This document shows positions 7,907-20,429 of a DNA stretch of 49,739 nucleotides, piece by piece (the stretch's first letter is position 1; each line of letters opens with the position of its first letter). The stretch covers positions 1 through 49,739 of the forward strand of contig NZ_JAGPXY010000046.1 in the NCBI RefSeq assembly GCF_018070325.1, given 5' to 3'. A program made the position numbers and the translations under genes. Under the pieces are notes generated by a model. The model searched no databases and was not told where the DNA came from. It worked only from the letters and a program-made list of their open reading frames with translations. This DNA is from Micromonospora sp. H61. Lineage in GTDB: Bacteria > Actinomycetota > Actinomycetes > Mycobacteriales > Micromonosporaceae.

Positions 7907-9265
7907 ATGGCGGCAGCAGCGAGTTCCCTCGGCCGGTCCGGAGCCCTCGAGATCACCCGGCGGTTGGCGGCGATCTGCGGTCCACCGTTCTCCCGGCTGG
8001 CCGGGCCGGCCGACGAGGTGGCGGGGCGACCGGCGCGCTGGGTGGCCGTCCCGGGCGGCCCGCACGCCGCCGCCGAGGTGCTGAGGCTGGCCGCCGTGCA
8101 CGATCTGGCGGTGGTGCCCCGAGGTGCGGGCACGAAGATCGACTGGGGGGCCGCCCCCGTTCAGGTCGACATCCTGCTCGACACCGGCCGGCTGGCCGGC
8201 ATCGGTCACGAGCCGGTCGACTCGCTGGTGACCGACGTCGGGGCCGGCACTCCACTGCGGGCGGTGCAGGCCACCCTGGAGCGCACCGGGCAGCGGCTCG
8301 CGATGGACGCCCCCTCACCCGGCGCGACAGTGGGCGGTGTGCTCGCCGCCGGCGAGACCGGCCCGCTGCGCCACCGCCACGGCAGCCCCTGCGACCAACT
8401 GCTCGGTGTGCGCTACCTTGCCGCCGACGGCGAGTTGATCAGCGTCGGCGGTGGCGCGCCCGGGCTCGACCTGGCCCGCCTGCTCTGCGGCTCCCAGGGC
8501 GCGCTCGGCGTGCTGGTGTCGGCGAGCCTGCGGGTGCAGCCGGTGCCGGCGAGCCGGCTCTGGGTGTCCCGCCCGGTGTGGACGCCGCTGGAGGTGCACG
8601 ACCTGGTCCGGACGATCCTCGCCGCGCGGCTGGAGCCGTCGGCCATCGAGCTGGACCTGCCCGGAAGCACCCCCCGCCCACGTACGCCCTACCCGCCAGG
8701 TCACCCGGCGGCCACCGCCCGCGAGCGTCATCCGTCCATGTCCGGTCGGGCCGGCGCCCCGTCCCGGGCCGGCAGCCTGGTGGTGCTGCTGGAAGGCGGC
8801 CCCGCCGACGTCACCGAACGTGCCGAGCGGCTCGTCGGCCTGCTGCACGGGGAAGCGACGATCGCCCACTCCGCGCCGACGTGGTGGCGCCGCTACCCGT
8901 TCGCGCCCGGCGACACGGCGCTGCGCCTGGAAGTGCCCATCGGCGACCTGCACGCCGCCGTCTACGCGCTACGCGACGCGGCCGGAGCGCCGGTGCCGGT
9001 GCGCGGCTCCGCCGGGCTGGGCGTGGTGCACGCGGCACTGCCCGGGGCGCTGGCAGCCGACCGGGTGGCGTCCATCCTGGCCGCCGTCCGAGGGGTGCTG
9101 TTGGCCCGTCAGGGCCGCTGTGTGGTGGTGTCCGCTCCGGCGGCGGTCCGCCAGGCGGTCGACCTCTGGGGCGAGTTGGCCGGCCTGGCCCAGTTGCGGG
9201 CCGCGAAGCGGCACCTGGATCCGGAGCACCGACTCGCGCCCGGGCGGCTCCCCGGCGGCCTGTGA
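7907..9265 (+). CDS. FAD-binding oxidoreductase (GlcE/glycolate-oxidase-like)
   Basis: A 452-residue flavoprotein. Residues about 43-215 form the PCMH-type FAD-binding fold, with the FAD-contacting PRGAGTK (71-77), PGATVGGVLAAGETG and the GSQGALGVL segment near 195-203. The C-terminal half resembles the short cap domain of GlcE, the FAD subunit of glycolate oxidase. No GlcD or GlcF gene is adjacent, so the substrate is unknown and it may act alone on a hydroxy acid. ATG 7907 is preferred to ATG 7898 because TACGAT ends 7 bases upstream (leaderless) and 7898 lies inside the LexA-like box. A 30-base imperfect repeat follows the stop. Confidence 0.8.
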   Translation: MAAAASSLGRSGALEITRRLAAICGPPFSRLAGPADEVAGRPARWVAVPGGPHAAAEVLRLAAVHDLAVVPRGAGTKIDWGAAPVQVDILLDTGRLAGIGHEPVDSLVTDVGAGTPLRAVQATLERTGQRLAMDAPSPGATVGGVLAAGETGPLRHRHGSPCDQLLGVRYLAADGELISVGGGAPGLDLARLLCGSQGALGVLVSASLRVQPVPASRLWVSRPVWTPLEVHDLVRTILAARLEPSAIELDLPGSTPRPRTPYPPGHPAATARERHPSMSGRAGAPSRAGSLVVLLEGGPADVTERAERLVGLLHGEATIAHSAPTWWRRYPFAPGDTALRLEVPIGDLHAAVYALRDAAGAPVPVRGSAGLGVVHAALPGALAADRVASILAAVRGVLLARQGRCVVVSAPAAVRQAVDLWGELAGLAQLRAAKRHLDPEHRLAPGRLPGGL

Positions 9266-9268
9266 GGC

Positions 9269-9320
9269 TGAGCCGCCGGCCGGTGCGGCGCGCCCGGGTG
9301 AGCCGGTCGGCCGGTGCGGC
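9269..9320 (+). repeat. Imperfect tandem repeat behind the oxidoreductase gene
   Basis: Two copies of about 21-22 bases beginning TGAGCCG and ending GGCCGGTGCGGC start at 9269 and 9299, an offset of 30 bases. They differ by a small indel and one substitution. Replication slippage is the simplest origin. Confidence 0.55.
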
Positions 9321-9330
9321 CCGGCCGAGG

Positions 9331-9738
9331 TCAGTCCATCCACCACCGGTGCATGTCCAGCAGCGGCGGGGTGAGACGGGCCATCAGCACCAGCAGGCTG
9401 CCGACCCCGCCGGCCAGCAGCAGTGACCGGGTTGCCCGGGGCAGGGCCTCGCGCTCCCGGGCGACCACCACCCCCGCGACGATCGCCAACGGCAGCCCGA
9501 GCACCGCACCCGTCAGGTAGAGCACCGCCACCACTGGGTGGAGCACACCGAAGAAGGCCACGTCCTTCGGGTCGTACGCGCCGGTCAGCATCTCGGCCGG
9601 GCCGACGTCGGCGCTCGTCATCCGACCGATGTAGAGCAGCAGCACGGTGAGGAACCCGCCGATGGTCGCGAACTGCGCGAGGATCAGGGCCCGGACCGCC
9701 GGCCGGGAGTACGACGTGACCTGCGCGACGCTCGTCAT
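9331..9738 (-). CDS. Hypothetical integral membrane protein
   Basis: A 135-residue protein with about four hydrophobic segments (near residues 17-38, 65-82, 84-100 and 108-126) and no cofactor or catalytic motif that I recognise. ATG 9738 is preferred over the upstream TTG 9747. It converges on the FAD-oxidoreductase gene and lies 48 bases downstream, on the other strand side, of the osaC-like gene start-to-stop block, so it has its own transcript or follows the osaC-like gene at low level. Function unknown. Confidence 0.65.
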   Translation of the reverse strand: MTSVAQVTSYSRPAVRALILAQFATIGGFLTVLLLYIGRMTSADVGPAEMLTGAYDPKDVAFFGVLHPVVAVLYLTGAVLGLPLAIVAGVVVAREREALPRATRSLLLAGGVGSLLVLMARLTPPLLDMHRWWMD

Positions 9739-9786
9739 GGCCGTCAATCTACCGAGCGGACCCGAGACCAGGGGCCTGTGCGGCGG

Positions 9787-11859
9787 TCAGGTCGCGTCGT
9801 TGCGGAGCACCAGGATGGCGATGTCGTCCCGGGGCGGCTCGACCGAGAAGTTGATCGCCGCGGCCCGCAGCCGGGCGGCCACCACGTCGGCCGAATATCC
9901 GGCCAGGGGCGCTGCCGCGTCCCGCAGTCGGTCGGTGCCGAACAACTCCCGGCCGCGCCGCCGCTCGGTGACGCCATCGGTGTAGAAGATCAGCGAATCG
10001 CCCGGTCCGAGCGTGATCTCCGCCGTCGGCGAGGTGATCGTGTCGAGCAGGCCGAGCGCGGTGCCGCCGGTGCCGACGAACCCGGCGCCGCCCGCCGCGG
10101 CCAGCAACACCGGCCGGTCGTGCCCGGCGAGGTGCAGCGAGACGTCCAACTGGTCACCCTCGCCCGGCCCGACCGCTGCCAGCGCCAGCGTGCAGTAGCG
10201 ACCGCCACCGCGCTCGACAAGTGTCTCGTTGAGCCGTGCCAGGGCCTCCGGTAACGGTTTTCCGTCGCCGACCAGCACCCGGATCACGTCCCGGACCAGC
10301 CCGGTCACCGCGGCGGCCTGGACACCCTTGCCCGAGACGTCACCGATCACCACCAGCCAGCGCCCGTCGGGCAGCGGCACCACGTCGTAGAAGTCGCCGC
10401 CCACCTCGGCGTCGTCGCCGGTCGGCACGTACTCGGCGGCGAAACCGATCCCGTCCACCAGTGGCAGCACCGGCGGCAGCAGAGACTGCTGGAGCGTCTG
10501 CGCCACCCGACGGCGCTCGGCGTGGATCCGGGCGTTCTCGATGGCCAGCGCGGCCCGCCGGGCCACGTCCTCCAACACGGCCACCTCGTCCGGGTCGTGC
10601 CGGTGCCGCTGGTGCCGCCCCACCGCCAGGGTCCCGAGCCGCTGCCCGCGGGCGATCAGCGGGACGGCGAAACCCTCCATCGGCCCGCCCAGGGGGATCT
10701 GCGCCGCGCTGCGGGACGCCTCGCGGAGGCGGGCCTGGATCGAGTCCGGCCCGGTCTCCGCCAGCACCTTGTGCAACTGCGGAAGCATCGACTCGTCGGC
10801 GTGGCTGGCCGCCGCCAGCCGGAGCCGACCCCACTCGTCGGCGGTGTGCACCGCGCACCACTGGCCGAGTCGCGGCACCACCAACTGCGGCACCAGCGCC
10901 ATGGTCAGGTCGACGTCGAGCGACTGGGCCAGCAGTTCGCTCGCCTCGGCCAGGAACGTCAGCCACACCTGCCGGCGGACGTCGGCCCGGCGCAGCCGGT
11001 CGTTCTCCAGGTGCAGCGACAGCCGCTCGGCGGTGAGCACCGCCAACGGTTGGGCGTACGCCGACGGCGCGGCGTCCAACTCCAACTCCCCGGCGTACGG
11101 GCGGTGCACTGTCAGTGGCACCCGGAGCAGCTCGCTGCCGGGGCGGGACGGCCGACCGAAGCGGGCCAGCACCTGACGGCCCTGCCCGTCGCCCCGGTCC
11201 AGGCGGATCGTGCCGCCGGCTGCCCCCACCATCTCGGCGACCCGGCTGAGCAGGCTGGTGGCGAAATCGGGCAACGGATCGTCCCCGTGCAGGTCGGGGG
11301 CGGTCTGCATGAGTTCGCTCATCGCGCTGGCGCTCGGCGCGGACCCGTCGGTGCTGGTCCGAGGGCCGGCGTTGGCCGGTGTCGATTCGCCGATGGTGCC
11401 CGAGGCGGGCGGGTCGGCGCCGGGGCGGTCCAGCCGGAACCAGACGCCCTTGCCGGTGGGCAGGTACGTGGTGCCCCAGCGGCTGGCGAAGTGGTCGACC
11501 AGCAGCAGGCCCCGGCCCCGCACGGAGACCTCGTTGATCTCGGTGGAGTCGTTGCGGTCGCCGACGGTCAGCTCGTCGCCGGAACCGGGGGCGAAGTCGG
11601 AGACGGTGACGGTCAGCCCGATATCGTCCGCGACGACCTCGATGTCCAGTTCGGTACGGGCGTGCTCGACGGCGTTGGTGGTCAGCTCGGTGGTGAGCAG
11701 CAGCGCCTCGTTGGCCAGCTCGTCCAGGTGTGACTCGGTCAACACCGAGCGGACCACGGCGCGGGCGGCGGCCGGGGTACGGCGGTCGGCGGGCAGCCGC
11801 ACACGCCGGACGGCCCCGTCCCGGGCCCCGGCCGTCGCGGGCCCCGCCTCGGCTGACAC
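9787..11859 (-). CDS. osaC: OsaC-like phosphatase: RsbW-type ATPase, GAF and PP2C/SpoIIE domains
   Basis: A 690-residue regulator. Residues about 20-150 form an RsbW-like anti-sigma kinase domain, with the N box ELTTNAVEHA (59-68) and the RGRGLLLVDHF lid. A GAF-like sensor domain lies roughly at 270-440. Residues about 460-690 form a SpoIIE/PP2C phosphatase with GGDFYD, IGDVSGKG and FYTDGVTE, whose aspartates bind metal. GTG 11859 is supported by a perfect GGAGGA (11867-11872 on this strand) 7 bases upstream. Streptomyces osaC has a similar order plus a PAS domain and sits divergent to osaAB; here I see no clear PAS. It is expected to set the phosphorylation of anti-anti-sigma factors. The symbol rests on architecture and synteny. 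Confidence 0.8.
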   Translation of the reverse strand: MSAEAGPATAGARDGAVRRVRLPADRRTPAAARAVVRSVLTESHLDELANEALLLTTELTTNAVEHARTELDIEVVADDIGLTVTVSDFAPGSGDELTVGDRNDSTEINEVSVRGRGLLLVDHFASRWGTTYLPTGKGVWFRLDRPGADPPASGTIGESTPANAGPRTSTDGSAPSASAMSELMQTAPDLHGDDPLPDFATSLLSRVAEMVGAAGGTIRLDRGDGQGRQVLARFGRPSRPGSELLRVPLTVHRPYAGELELDAAPSAYAQPLAVLTAERLSLHLENDRLRRADVRRQVWLTFLAEASELLAQSLDVDLTMALVPQLVVPRLGQWCAVHTADEWGRLRLAAASHADESMLPQLHKVLAETGPDSIQARLREASRSAAQIPLGGPMEGFAVPLIARGQRLGTLAVGRHQRHRHDPDEVAVLEDVARRAALAIENARIHAERRRVAQTLQQSLLPPVLPLVDGIGFAAEYVPTGDDAEVGGDFYDVVPLPDGRWLVVIGDVSGKGVQAAAVTGLVRDVIRVLVGDGKPLPEALARLNETLVERGGGRYCTLALAAVGPGEGDQLDVSLHLAGHDRPVLLAAAGGAGFVGTGGTALGLLDTITSPTAEITLGPGDSLIFYTDGVTERRRGRELFGTDRLRDAAAPLAGYSADVVAARLRAAAINFSVEPPRDDIAILVLRNDAT

Positions 11860-12154
11860 CCCCGTATCCTCCACCGTCCCCCTGCCGGGTGCCAAGCCGA
11901 TCACCGATCGTGGGCTGTCGCGTCGGTCAGCGGCACCGGCGGCAGGGAGCGGGTTGACGTGTCGAAACGACCGGTCCGGGAGCCGGGCGAGGTTTGCGGC
12001 GCGCCGTGCCGGCTCGACGCCGATCGGGCGGGTCGACGGGGCGATCGATGCCACCTGGCGGGTCGCGCACCCTGGCATCACGGCGCGCGCGGGCACAATA
12101 TGGGGTGCCGGTGTGTCCGCACGGACCGGCGCCCCCCGAGTTGAGCGAGGAATG

Positions 12155-15966
<3,812 letters not shown>

Positions 15967-15970
<4 letters not shown>

Positions 15971-16521
15971 CCCAGATGGCCAAAGCGCTGCTCGTGGACG
16001 ACCGGCGGCAGAACCTGACGGCCCTGGAGGCGATCCTTCAGGGCCTGCCGGTCCAGTCCGTGGCGGTGGAGAGCGGCGAGGCGGCGCTCAAGCAGCTGCT
16101 GGTGGACGACTTCGCGGTGATCCTGTTGGATGCGCAGATGCCGGACATGGACGGCTTCGAGACGGCGAGCCACATCAAGCGCCGCGAGCGGACCCGGCAC
16201 GTGCCGATCATCTTCCTCACCGCCGCCGACCGGGACGCCCAGCTCGCCCTTCGGGGCTACCAGGTGGGCGCTGTGGACTACCTCACCAAGCCGTTCGACC
16301 CGTGGGTGCTCCGGGCCAAGGTGTCGGTCTTCGTCGAGCTGTGGGTGAAGACCCGGCAACTCGCCACCCAGTCGGATCTGGTCCGGGAGCGCGACACGCA
16401 GTGGCGGCGGCTCACCGACGCTGTCGACGAGGCGACCGCGCAGCTCCGCTCGGACGACCCGGAGGTCCGTGACCGGGCGGTACGGCTGCTCGAACAGGCC
16501 CGTTGGGGCAACACCGCCTGA
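15967..16521 (+). CDS. osaB: OsaB-like stand-alone response regulator
   Basis: A 184-residue protein with an N-terminal receiver domain (about 5-122): acidic pocket D11-D12, phospho-acceptor Asp55 (LLDAQMPDMDG), Thr in FLTAA and lysine in LTKPFD. The remaining 60 residues are charged and helical, probably coiled coil, with no DNA-binding domain. GTG 15967 overlaps the kinase stop by four bases, so kinase and receiver are translated together. Streptomyces OsaB, the partner of OsaA needed for osmoadaptation, has the same gene order; it too has no obvious DNA-binding domain as I recall. The likely output is by protein contact. Confidence 0.8.
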
Positions 16522-16535
16522 CGCGGTGGGGCGGC

Positions 16536-16871
16536 TCAGCCGGTGGGCTGGTCGTTGCGGATCATCAGGGCGCTGCGCAGGCCGGTGATGTCCAGCACGC
16601 GGATCAGGAAGTCGCCAACGTGCGTCAGCATCAGCAGGCTCTGCGCGTGGCTGGCCTTGCGGCTGAGCACGACCAGGGTGCCCAGGCCCTGCGAGTCGCA
16701 GAAGGTGACGCCGCCGAGGTCGAGCACGATCTTCGGCGGCGGGTCGGCCAGCACCTCGTTGACGACGGTGGAGAGCTGGGCCGCCGTGAGCATGTCGATC
16801 TCACCGGCCAGGCGCAAGACTGCTTCGTCGCCCGTCCGGTGTAGCGTGATGGACAGTTCGGCACGATCCAC
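16536..16871 (-). CDS. STAS-domain anti-anti-sigma factor
   Basis: A 111-residue single STAS domain of the SpoIIAA/RsbV type. The phosphorylatable serine is Ser60 in FCDSQGLG, followed by the typical LVVLSRKA helix. Unphosphorylated forms bind RsbW-like kinases and free a sigma factor; phosphatases of the PP2C type restore that form. It converges on the osaB-like gene 14 bases away and lies near the RsbW/PP2C protein, so partner-switching between them is plausible. The start is GTG 16871, the only good start before the conserved core. Confidence 0.85.
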   Translation of the reverse strand: MDRAELSITLHRTGDEAVLRLAGEIDMLTAAQLSTVVNEVLADPPPKIVLDLGGVTFCDSQGLGTLVVLSRKASHAQSLLMLTHVGDFLIRVLDITGLRSALMIRNDQPTG

Positions 16872-17050
16872 CCGGTCAGCCTAGCGCGATCCGATCGACC
16901 TGGCCTGTCGAGGCCGCGAGCCGTCGCCGTCCAGGCCACGAGGCCCCCCGGGTCGGCGCTGCTGACCGGCGCGGGTCACAGGTGAGCCGGGTAACCCCAC
17001 CACGGGGTGGCTGCTGGTTGACCGTCCGGCGCTGTCACAATGGCGGCATC

Positions 17051-18388
17051 GTGACCGACATCTTTCCCGCCGGGTCCGGCCGCTACCCAGCCGACGCGCC
17101 GGCCTCCGAGGCCCTGTTCGACCGCGCCCGCGCCATTGTGCCGGGCGGGGTGAACTCTCCTGTGCGCGCCTTCCAGGCGGTCGGCGGCACCCCGCGTTTC
17201 ATGGTCCGTGGTGAGGGCCCGTGGCTGTACGACGCCGACGGTCGCCGCTACGTCGACCTGGTCTGCTCCTGGGGTCCGCTGATCCTCGGGCACGCCCACC
17301 CGGAGGTGGTGGAGGCCGTCCAGGCCGCTGCCGCCTTGGGCACCAGCTTCGGCACGCCCACGCCCGGTGAGGTGGAGTTGGCAGCCGAGATCGTCGCCCG
17401 GACCCCGGTCGAGCAGGTCCGCCTGGTCAACTCCGGCACCGAGGCGACCATGTCGGCGATCCGGCTGGCCCGCGGCTTCACCGGCCGCTCGAAGATCGTC
17501 AAGTTCGCCGGTTGCTACCACGGCCACGTCGACGCGCTGCTCGCCGCCGCCGGCTCCGGCGTGGCCACCCTGGGCCTGCCCGACTCGCCCGGCGTGACCG
17601 GCGCGGCGGCCAGCGAGACGATAGTTCTTCCGTACAACGACATCCGGGCCGTCGAGGAGGCGTTCGCCGCCGAGGGCCCGCACATCGCCGCGGTGATCAC
17701 CGAGGCCGCCGCCGGCAACATGGGCGTGGTGGCCCCCCGCGACGGCTTCAACCAGCAGCTCGCCCGGATCGCGCACGCACACGGCGCCCTGCTCGTGGTG
17801 GACGAGGTGATGACCGGGTTCCGGGTCTCCCGCGCCGGGTGGCACGGCCTCGACGCCTCCGACGCCGACCTGTGGACGTACGGCAAGGTCATGGGTGGTG
17901 GCCTGCCCGCCGCGGCGTTCGGCGGGCGCGCGGACATCATGGCGCGGCTCGCGCCGGCCGGCCCGGTCTACCAGGCCGGCACCCTCTCCGGTAACCCGCT
18001 CGCCTGCGCCGCCGGCCTGGCGACCCTGCGGCTCGCCGACGACGCGCTGTACCAGCGCCTCGACGAGACGGCCGCCGTCGTGGGCAAGTTGGCGTCCGAC
18101 GCGTTGGCCGCCGCCGGGGTCCCGCACCGACTGTCGTACGCGGGCAGCATGTTCTCGGTCTTCTTCACCGACGCCGACGTGGTCGACTACGACAGCGCGC
18201 GCACCCAGCAGGTGCCGGCGTTCAAGGCGTTCTTCCACGCGATGCTCGCCGCCGGCGTCTACCTGCCGCCGAGCGCGTTCGAGTCGTGGTTCGTGTCGGC
18301 GGCGCTCGACGACGCCGCTCTGGAACACATCGCCGACGCGCTGCCGACGGCGGCGAACGCGGCGGCAGCGGCCGGTCACGGGGGGTAG
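17051..18388 (+). CDS. hemL: Glutamate-1-semialdehyde 2,1-aminomutase
   Basis: A 445-residue PLP enzyme that converts glutamate-1-semialdehyde to 5-aminolevulinate, the first dedicated tetrapyrrole precursor of the C5 pathway. Visible hallmarks are GGVNSPVRAF (32-41), NSGTEATMSAIRLAR (127-141), the PLP-binding DEVMTGFR (251-258) and the Schiff-base Lys279 in TYGKVMGGGLP. GTG 17051 gives the usual length. There is no Shine-Dalgarno, and CACAAT ends 10 bases upstream, so translation may be leaderless. It heads a run that continues with a histidine phosphatase and cytochrome c maturation genes, linking heme synthesis to its use. Confidence 0.95.
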   Translation: MTDIFPAGSGRYPADAPASEALFDRARAIVPGGVNSPVRAFQAVGGTPRFMVRGEGPWLYDADGRRYVDLVCSWGPLILGHAHPEVVEAVQAAAALGTSFGTPTPGEVELAAEIVARTPVEQVRLVNSGTEATMSAIRLARGFTGRSKIVKFAGCYHGHVDALLAAAGSGVATLGLPDSPGVTGAAASETIVLPYNDIRAVEEAFAAEGPHIAAVITEAAAGNMGVVAPRDGFNQQLARIAHAHGALLVVDEVMTGFRVSRAGWHGLDASDADLWTYGKVMGGGLPAAAFGGRADIMARLAPAGPVYQAGTLSGNPLACAAGLATLRLADDALYQRLDETAAVVGKLASDALAAAGVPHRLSYAGSMFSVFFTDADVVDYDSARTQQVPAFKAFFHAMLAAGVYLPPSAFESWFVSAALDDAALEHIADALPTAANAAAAAGHGG

Positions 18389-18394
18389 AAGACC

Positions 18395-19042
18395 TTGAGC
18401 AAGACGGTGGTCCACGTGCTTCGGCACGGCGAGGTGTACAACCCCGACCAGATCCTCTACGGCCGGCTGCCCGGTTTCCGCCTCTCCGAGCTGGGCGTGC
18501 AGATGGCCAAGGCCGCCGCGCAGGGCCTGGCCGAGCGGGAGATCGTGCACGTGGTGGCCAGTCCGCTGGAGCGCGCCCAGCAGACCGCCGAGCCGATCGC
18601 CGCCCAGTTCGGGCTGCCGGTCGGGGTGGACGAGCGGCTGATCGAGAGCGCCAACTGGTTCGAGGGCAAGAAGGTCTCCCCGGGTGACGGGTCGTTCCGC
18701 GACCCGCGCAACTGGTGGGTGCTGCGCGACCCGGTGACCCCCTCCTGGGGTGAGGCGTACCGGGTGATCGCCGAGCGGATGTTCGCCGCCGTGCACGCCG
18801 CCCGGGTCGCCGCCGAGGGACGCGAGGCGGTGCTGGTGTCGCACCAGCTCCCGATCTGGACGTTGCGCCGTTACGTCGAGCGCAAGCGGCTCTGGCACGA
18901 CCCGCGCAAGCGGCAGTGCGGGCTGGCGAGCCTCACCTCGTTCCACTTCGACGGCGCGAAGGTGGCGGGCATCGGCTACAGCGAGCCGGCCGCGCACCTG
19001 ATCGCTCTCTCCGCGACCGCCCGGACGGCCAAGGGGGCCTGA
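18395..19042 (+). CDS. Histidine phosphatase family protein (phosphoglycerate-mutase fold)
   Basis: A 215-residue protein with the RHGE motif (residues 10-13, nucleophile His11) and the matching C-terminal SHQLPIW histidine. This identifies the histidine phosphatase superfamily. The substrate cannot be read from sequence. A gene of this kind sits between hemL and the cytochrome c maturation genes in many actinobacteria, which suggests a conserved but unassigned link. It starts at TTG 18395, six bases after the hemL stop, and its TGA overlaps the ATG of the thioredoxin-like gene, so it is part of the operon. Confidence 0.85.
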   Translation: MSKTVVHVLRHGEVYNPDQILYGRLPGFRLSELGVQMAKAAAQGLAEREIVHVVASPLERAQQTAEPIAAQFGLPVGVDERLIESANWFEGKKVSPGDGSFRDPRNWWVLRDPVTPSWGEAYRVIAERMFAAVHAARVAAEGREAVLVSHQLPIWTLRRYVERKRLWHDPRKRQCGLASLTSFHFDGAKVAGIGYSEPAAHLIALSATARTAKGA

Positions 19043-19611
19043 TGAACGCCCGGAGGTGGACCGCCGGTCTGCTCGCCACCGTCGCCGCGGTGGCGCTGGT
19101 CGGCTGCACGTCGTCGAAGGCGCAGGAGAAGACCTGCACGACCACCACCGACGGGATCTTCGAGTGCGCGCCGGACCAGCGCTCCGCACCCCCGAAGGTC
19201 GCCGGTGAGCTGCTGCTCGGCGGCAGCTACGACGTCAGCGAGGCGCGCGGTCAGGTCGTGGTGGTCAACTTCTGGGGTTCCTGGTGCGCGCCGTGCCGCG
19301 CCGAGGCGGACGACCTGGAAGCCGTCTACCAGGCCACCAAGGGTTCCGGGGTGACCTTCCTCGGCATCAACGTCCAGGATTCGCGGGACAAGGCCAAGGC
19401 GTTCGAGAAGGGCCGGGTCACCTATCCGAGCCTGTTCGACCCGGCCAGCAAGACGGCACTTTCGCTGGACATCCCGCCGAACAGCGTGCCGGCGACGGTG
19501 GTGCTCGACCGGGACGGCCGGATCGCGGCGGTGATCCGGGCCGCCGTCAAGCAGGAGGGCCTGCAACCGATCGTCGAACGGATCGCCGCCGAGAAGTCGG
19601 CGTCGAACTGA
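19042..19611 (+). CDS. TlpA/ResA-like thiol-disulfide lipoprotein
   Basis: A 189-residue exported thioredoxin-fold protein. The signal sequence ends in a lipobox (ALVGC, lipidated Cys22), and the redox motif is WCAPC (Cys82 and Cys85). ResA-like proteins reduce the disulfide in apocytochrome c so that heme can be attached. It starts at ATG 19042 (TGATG overlap) and ends in a TGATG overlap with ccdA, which supplies its electrons. The assignment to cytochrome c maturation follows from this order of genes. Confidence 0.9.
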   Translation: MNARRWTAGLLATVAAVALVGCTSSKAQEKTCTTTTDGIFECAPDQRSAPPKVAGELLLGGSYDVSEARGQVVVVNFWGSWCAPCRAEADDLEAVYQATKGSGVTFLGINVQDSRDKAKAFEKGRVTYPSLFDPASKTALSLDIPPNSVPATVVLDRDGRIAAVIRAAVKQEGLQPIVERIAAEKSASN

Positions 19612-20429
19612 TGGGTGAGACCTTCGAGCAACTGGCCCTCAGCGGGCCGCTGCTGCTCGCCATCGGCGCGGCGGCGCTCGCCGGCCTGGTCAGCTTCCTC
19701 TCCCCGTGCGTGCTTCCGCTCGTCCCCGGCTACCTGTCGTACGTGACCGGTCTGGCCGGCGCCGACCTGGAGGGCCGGCGGCCGGAGGCCGATCCCGCGC
19801 CCGCCGGCGGGGGTGTCGCGGTCAAGGAGCGGGTCGCGCGAGCCGGCGCGGTCAAGGGCCGGGTGCTCGCCGGGACGCTGCTCTTCATCGGCGGCTTCAC
19901 AGTCGTCTTCGTGGCCACCGCGATCCTCTTCGCCAGCATCGGCCGGGTGTTCTTCGACTACGAGCGCGAGTTGCAGGTCGGCGTCGGCGTGCTGATCATC
20001 GTGGCGGGGTTGAGCTACCTCGGGATGATCCCGGCCCTGCAACGGGAGTTCCGGATCTCCCGGTTGCCGTCGGCCGGGCTGCTCGGCGCACCGGTCTTCG
20101 GGGCGGTCTTCGCGCTCAGTTGGGTGCCCTGCACCGGCCCCACCCTCGGCGCGGTGATGGGCATGGCCACCGCCAGCGGCCAGAGCGACCGAGCCGTGGT
20201 GCTCGCCGTGGCGTACTGCCTCGGGTTGGGGATACCGTTCATCGTCTTCGGGCTGGGCTTCGAACGCCTGCTCGGGGTCTTTCGCGCCGTCCGGCGCAAC
20301 AGCCGCTGGGTCACCCGGGTCGGCGGCGCCCTGCTCATCCTGATCGGTCTGGCCCTGGTCACCGGCGGATGGCAGAGCTTCGTGATCTGGCTGCAGACCA
20401 CCGTCGGGGTGGGCGAGGTGAGCATCTGA
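19611..20429 (+). CDS. ccdA: Cytochrome c biogenesis protein CcdA
   Basis: A 272-residue membrane protein of the DsbD/CcdA family with about six hydrophobic segments. It carries the two conserved redox cysteines in SFLSPCVLPLVPGY and SWVPCTGPTLGA. CcdA passes electrons from cytoplasmic thioredoxin across the membrane to extracytoplasmic ResA/TlpA. An unusually long hydrophilic loop (about residues 44-80) rich in Ala, Glu and Arg separates the first two membrane parts. It starts at ATG 19611 and overlaps both neighbours through TGATG. Confidence 0.92.
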   Translation: MGETFEQLALSGPLLLAIGAAALAGLVSFLSPCVLPLVPGYLSYVTGLAGADLEGRRPEADPAPAGGGVAVKERVARAGAVKGRVLAGTLLFIGGFTVVFVATAILFASIGRVFFDYERELQVGVGVLIIVAGLSYLGMIPALQREFRISRLPSAGLLGAPVFGAVFALSWVPCTGPTLGAVMGMATASGQSDRAVVLAVAYCLGLGIPFIVFGLGFERLLGVFRAVRRNSRWVTRVGGALLILIGLALVTGGWQSFVIWLQTTVGVGEVSI

